A DNA stretch of 64,000 bases, taken from assembly GCA_050944355.1 (NCBI GenBank), contig JBMNQX010000008.1, forward strand, positions 20,530 to 84,529, in the 5' to 3' direction. The first letter of the stretch is position 1, and every line of letters starts with the position of its first letter. The DNA comes from UBA4285 sp050944355. Its GTDB lineage: Bacteria; Bacillota; Clostridia; Lachnospirales; Lachnospiraceae. Made by a program: the position numbers and the translations under genes. This document shows positions 60,207 through 64,000 of the stretch, piece by piece. The notes beneath the pieces were generated by a model. It worked only from the letters and a program-made list of their open reading frames with translations, was not told the DNA's origin and did not search any database.

Positions 60207-61544
60207 ATGGTGATGAATATGAAGATGAACTATATAGCGGAAAATAACAGTCGATTGAGTATATCCGATTGTATAGTTATATTCATAATACTTGCTCAGG
60301 GCACAAACCATCTTGTAGTATTTTCTTCACCATTTTTTAAATATGTCATTTTATTGCTAGGAGTGGCATTAACATACCAATATATACATGAAGAAAAGGA
60401 AATAGAAATAAATATTAATATAGTAATTGGCTTATTATTAATGTACGCATATTCACTAATTGTAAGTTTTAGTGTACGTTTGTTTGTACCGATGCTATAT
60501 TTTGCTATTGAAATACTAATATTTAAAATGTATATTGGTACTTTTGAATCACGAGATGCATTATTTGAAAGATTGTTGAAAATAATATACATTTCTTCAA
60601 ATATTATTGTAGTTATAGGATTCATTCAAATTATTGCATATCATTTAAATATCAAATTTTTATATGATTATTCATGGATGGGAATAATTCCCAATTATTA
60701 CGGCTATTTAGATGAGGGAAGATTCTATTCTATATATGATGAACCTGCCCATTTATGTACAATCCTTGGATCAGGCCTATTTTCAAGTTTTTATTATTAT
60801 AAACAACAGGGACTTAAATACTTAATTCCGTTTGTTGCTACTGGAATTTTTGCTTTATTCACTGGATCGATTATTACTTATTTAGCGGTATTTATATTTT
60901 TATTGTTGATAATTATTTATGATGTTCGATGCAGGAAGATGACAAAAAAAGAATACAAGATTCTATTTCTTGTATTAATAGTAGTTGCTCTTGGATTAAT
61001 AGCATTTATTAATTCTGGATTTTTTTCCAATTCAATAGATAAATTATATAATTTTTTTTCTAGTGATGCATCTAACGCATATGCACAAAGTAATACTACA
61101 TTTGCTCTGAAATCAAACTTCTTGATTTCAATCTTAAAACTAAAAAAATACCCTTTAGGTACTGGCATATTCACACATGAATTATACTACTATTCATATA
61201 TAGATATTGCGTATCCTGTTAGATATCAAAAATATTTAAATTATAGTGATGCAGCTTCTATATTCATTAGATATATATCTGAGTTCGGCTTCTTAAGCAT
61301 AGTTATATTTGCATTTATATTATTTGTTGTTATTAAATCATTTAAAGATAAAAATATTCAGGTAATGTTTTATATTACTTTATTTATAACTCAAGGTATG
61401 AGACTTGGAGATTATACTTGGCTTTTCAATTGCTTACCATTAGTAATAATAATCTCTAGTATGTCATCTAGAAAGATTTATATAAAAATTAAACGAATTA
61501 AAGCCTTGAAAAATATTAAGCAATTAATTTCTATTTCAAAGTGA
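60207..61544 (+). CDS. Wzy-like polysaccharide polymerase / O-antigen ligase family membrane protein
   Basis: This 445-residue protein has about ten to eleven hydrophobic helices and a larger outside loop (~265-345, from NSGFFSNSIDKL to DIAYPVRYQKYL), the usual shape of Wzy polymerases. Wzy proteins show little sequence conservation, so the call rests on topology and on lying among glycosyltransferase genes. It would join repeat units outside the cell. No flippase (Wzx) gene is in the window and it may lie further right. Confidence 0.75.
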   Translation: MVMNMKMNYIAENNSRLSISDCIVIFIILAQGTNHLVVFSSPFFKYVILLLGVALTYQYIHEEKEIEININIVIGLLLMYAYSLIVSFSVRLFVPMLYFAIEILIFKMYIGTFESRDALFERLLKIIYISSNIIVVIGFIQIIAYHLNIKFLYDYSWMGIIPNYYGYLDEGRFYSIYDEPAHLCTILGSGLFSSFYYYKQQGLKYLIPFVATGIFALFTGSIITYLAVFIFLLLIIIYDVRCRKMTKKEYKILFLVLIVVALGLIAFINSGFFSNSIDKLYNFFSSDASNAYAQSNTTFALKSNFLISILKLKKYPLGTGIFTHELYYYSYIDIAYPVRYQKYLNYSDAASIFIRYISEFGFLSIVIFAFILFVVIKSFKDKNIQVMFYITLFITQGMRLGDYTWLFNCLPLVIIISSMSSRKIYIKIKRIKALKNIKQLISISK

Positions 61545-61550
61545 GGGGTT

Positions 61551-62549
61551 ATGAACAGTAAAGTATCAATCGTAGTGCCAATATATAATGTTCAGCAGTA
61601 TCTGGAAAAGTGTGTTGAAAGTTTAATAAATCAATCTTATGAAAATATAGAAATATTTTTAGTTGATGATGGCTCAACTGACGCATCAGGTAGTCTGTGC
61701 GATAAATTATCTGAGAAGGATAAGAGAATCAAAGTGACCCATAAAGAAAATGGGGGATATGGAAGTGTTTTAGAGTATTCAATAAAAAATATTTCAAGCA
61801 GCTATTTTTTAATATGTGATCCTGATGATTGGTTAGAAAAAAATGCTGTAGAGATTCTTATTAGGACTATGCAAAGCTATAACACAGATTTAGTTGTTGG
61901 TAGGAAAAATGTAGTTTATTTAGATGGGACAATTAAAAGTGACAGTAATGATTTCAAGATATTACATAGCAATGTACTATACCATGATTTTATTAATTTC
62001 TTAACTATACCATGTAGTCCTCATTCTAAATTGTATAAGAAGAACCTGTGTGTAGATATTAAATTCCCTAATAAAATAAATAATACTGATTATTTGTTAT
62101 ACCAAGTTTATTTAACTAAAATTAAATCTGCAGTTTATTTGGATCAAGCGCTTTCTAATTATTTTATTGATAGACCAGGAAATACATTTAATGCTGATGT
62201 TGCGTTGACTGAAAAGTCTTTAAAATCAAATTCGATTGTTTCGGCATCTACATTAGCACAACTAGATAAAAAATCGCATTTATTCAAGTACTCATTGGTT
62301 AATTTATTTGTGAGAGCGTGTTCATATCTGGCGTTAATGAAAAAATATAATATTAGAAACAGTGAATATTACGATATGAATATTAATATCATGGATAAGT
62401 ATCAAATATCAAAGAGAGATCTCTTTCGATATTTAGATGCGAATAATAGCAATGTGATTAAATGTGCTATCAAGAAAATACTCTATCTGGAAGCTGCTAA
62501 TAAAACAACAAGGAAATATGCTATTAATATTCTATCAAAAATAAAATAG
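61551..62549 (+). CDS. Glycosyltransferase family 2
   Basis: This 332-residue enzyme starts with VSIVVPIYNVQQYLEKCVES and has the EIFLVDDGSTDASG and LICDPDDWL motifs (about residues 30-45 and 89-97), the nucleotide-sugar and metal sites of GT2 proteins. The later half is variable. It lies 6 bp after the polymerase gene. The sugar and linkage are unknown. Confidence 0.88.
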   Translation: MNSKVSIVVPIYNVQQYLEKCVESLINQSYENIEIFLVDDGSTDASGSLCDKLSEKDKRIKVTHKENGGYGSVLEYSIKNISSSYFLICDPDDWLEKNAVEILIRTMQSYNTDLVVGRKNVVYLDGTIKSDSNDFKILHSNVLYHDFINFLTIPCSPHSKLYKKNLCVDIKFPNKINNTDYLLYQVYLTKIKSAVYLDQALSNYFIDRPGNTFNADVALTEKSLKSNSIVSASTLAQLDKKSHLFKYSLVNLFVRACSYLALMKKYNIRNSEYYDMNINIMDKYQISKRDLFRYLDANNSNVIKCAIKKILYLEAANKTTRKYAINILSKIK

Positions 62550-62675
62550 TAAAAATAAGATGTTGTTTGCAAATAAAAAGCTCGTGTTAAGAACTTTCTG
62601 TAACAACATTGATATATCAGGAGTAAATGAATTCGTAAGGATACCTTTTAATTTTAAAATAATGCGGAGTAAAAT

Positions 62676-63788
62676 ATGCGCAAAATATTAGAGGCATTTG
62701 GTGAACCTATTTCTAACGGCGGACAAGAAACTTTTGTTATTTCAGTTCTGAAACATATGAATTTAGATGATTTGAAAGTCGATTTATTTACACCGTATTA
62801 TTGCGATAATGATAATTATGCTGAGTTTATTAAAGAACATAATGGAAAAATATTTGCTGGTAATGTTCCTTTTGTTGTCGGAGGGACTAGGAAAGAAGTG
62901 ATACCAGTACTAAAAACATTTTTAGCAAAAAATCGATATGATGTTATTCATATTCATTCCGGGAGTACATCAATACTAGCTTATTATGCAAAAATAGCAA
63001 AAGATAATAATATACAGAGAATTATTGTACATTCCCACAGTTCTGGAGAAAAAGAAAATATCAAACATATTTTAATAAAGACTTTCGCTTCTCGTATTTT
63101 TAAAAAATGTGCAACAGATTATTGCGCTTGCTCATTGGCTGCTGCAAAATGGAAGTTCCCAAAAAGCATTCTACCAAGGGTTGAAATAATAAGGAACGGT
63201 GTTGACTTAGATAAGTTTGGATATAATGAGATTACAAGAAATAACATTAGAAATAATTTTAAAATTAGCGAATCTACTTTGGTTCTAGGACATGTAGGAA
63301 GATTTACACATGAAAAGAATCAAACATTTTTAATTGATGTATTAAATGAATATATTAATAGTAATCCAGGTAAACAAGTGAAGATGATATTGGTGGGTGA
63401 TGGAGATGAACTTGAGAGTGTAAAAAGTAAAACTCAAAAATTACATCTCGAAAATAATGTAATTTTTACTGGGGCAAGTGATCATGTAAGCGATATCATG
63501 CAGGCATTTGATATATTTATTTTTCCGTCTCTTTATGAAGGACTTGGAATAGTGGGAATTGAAGCTCAGGCTGCAGGATTACCGGTGATTGCGTCAAAAT
63601 CCATCCCAAAAGAAATTAATGTGTTGGGTAATGTTGAATTTATTAATCTTAATGAAGGACCACAAGAATGGGCAAAAGCCATTAATAACGTAAAAATTTC
63701 ATCAAGAAATGTAGATAAGAAACTATTTATTAGAGAACAATATGACGTAAATTATACAGCTTATTGCATAAAAAAACTATATGAATGA
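62676..63788 (+). CDS. Glycosyltransferase family 4 (GT-B fold)
   Basis: This 370-residue enzyme has a GT-B fold: an N-terminal acceptor domain with NGGQETFVISVLKHM and a C-terminal donor domain with GHVGRFTHEKNQ and the EX7E-type motif in FPSLYEGLGIVGIEAQAAGLP (split at the glutamates, about residues 288-303). It resembles EpsF and CapM-type capsule enzymes. It is the last complete gene of the window. Confidence 0.88.
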   Translation: MRKILEAFGEPISNGGQETFVISVLKHMNLDDLKVDLFTPYYCDNDNYAEFIKEHNGKIFAGNVPFVVGGTRKEVIPVLKTFLAKNRYDVIHIHSGSTSILAYYAKIAKDNNIQRIIVHSHSSGEKENIKHILIKTFASRIFKKCATDYCACSLAAAKWKFPKSILPRVEIIRNGVDLDKFGYNEITRNNIRNNFKISESTLVLGHVGRFTHEKNQTFLIDVLNEYINSNPGKQVKMILVGDGDELESVKSKTQKLHLENNVIFTGASDHVSDIMQAFDIFIFPSLYEGLGIVGIEAQAAGLPVIASKSIPKEINVLGNVEFINLNEGPQEWAKAINNVKISSRNVDKKLFIREQYDVNYTAYCIKKLYE

Positions 63789-64000
63789 TAACGATATAGT
63801 AGTATACATATCAAAGTTTCGATTTGCTTTTGCTAAAATTAGTAATTGTATATTTAATACAAAATATTGGCACTAAATAGTGTCTGCTGAATAACCGCTA
63901 ACCCCCTTAAACCACTGAATTTGTAGGCGTTTCGTAGTATAATAAGTGCATAGGTTTTCAAAAACCATCCAGCATTTTCCGTGCAGATTTCTTATAAATC
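63789..64000. other. Right-edge intergenic region
   Basis: No complete gene is visible. From about 63885 the sequence becomes less AT-rich, and TATAAT near 63938 could be a promoter for a gene beyond the edge. The change in texture may mark a different element, possibly an insertion sequence end, but nothing proves it. Confidence 0.3.

Noticed and set aside
1..64000. tRNA, rRNA or tmRNA genes
   Set aside because: No cloverleaf with the TTCRANTC-type T-arm and no rRNA-like tract was seen in the intergenic DNA. A tRNAscan run would settle it.

Overview
The window reads as chromosome from a Gram-positive anaerobe of the Clostridia (Bacillota), most likely a Lachnospirales-type gut or rumen commensal. 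The reasons are strong AGGAGG-type ribosome binding sites, TTGACA/TATAAT promoters, a tandem glycine riboswitch ahead of a glycine/alanine symporter, a MetH split from its reactivation domain, a Nim-type flavoprotein, a DUF6062 protein, a PotC-PotD fusion and a glucose-type PTS. Genus and species cannot be fixed from this sequence. There are no rRNA or tRNA genes, no CRISPR array and no recognisable phage or complete insertion sequence.

Layout. 1-5.5 kb: end of aspS, glyA, a 12-unit intergenic repeat array, a glycine riboswitch and its AGCS symporter, and a patatin-like lipase. 5.7-10.3 kb: a nickel-handling cluster of two tandem hypB GTPases, a large Fe-S/FAD oxidoreductase and hypA, with no hydrogenase or urease structural gene nearby. 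11.0-16.2 kb: a methionine/one-carbon operon (B12 reactivation protein, MetH, homocysteine methyltransferase-MTHFR fusion), bracketed by two inverted copies of a second repeat family. 16.8-20.7 kb: dipeptidase and glycogen phosphorylase on the minus strand. 20.8-27.7 kb: AraC regulator, polyamine-type ABC transporter, MATE transporter and DNA glycosylase. 27.9-31.8 kb: GH78 rhamnosidase and an enolase-superfamily enzyme. 31.9-33.2 kb: a Fur-family repressor and heavy-metal exporter with two matching operators. 33.3-38.6 kb: Nim-like protein, MATE, thioredoxin, membrane protein, radical SAM protein, a truncated DUF1294 gene and a flavodoxin. 38.7-42.9 kb: a MarR regulator and heterodimeric ABC exporter, with a palindrome overlapping the promoter. 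43.1-47.9 kb: DUF308 protein, surface lipoprotein and PTS IICBA. 47.9-48.55 kb: a patch of four different repeat or hairpin elements. 48.6-57.8 kb: class II UvrA, GNAT, NatAB-like ABC exporter, M3 peptidase, HD protein and DUF6062.

At about 57.76 kb base composition changes abruptly from GC-rich (high fifties percent by eye) to AT-rich (about one third GC). All five genes after that point belong to a surface polysaccharide locus (DUF4422 transferase, two GT2 enzymes, Wzy-like polymerase, GT4 enzyme). This is a probable horizontally acquired glycan island that continues past the window.

The most unusual content is non-coding. Two unrelated-in-sequence intergenic repeat families share the same architecture: units of about 60-63 bp whose 6-8 bp core alternates orientation. 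One family occurs as an inverted pair around the methionine operon. In addition the 9-mer TGRCAAATG recurs about 25 times on both strands, often touching start codons, throughout the GC-rich part and not in the glycan island.
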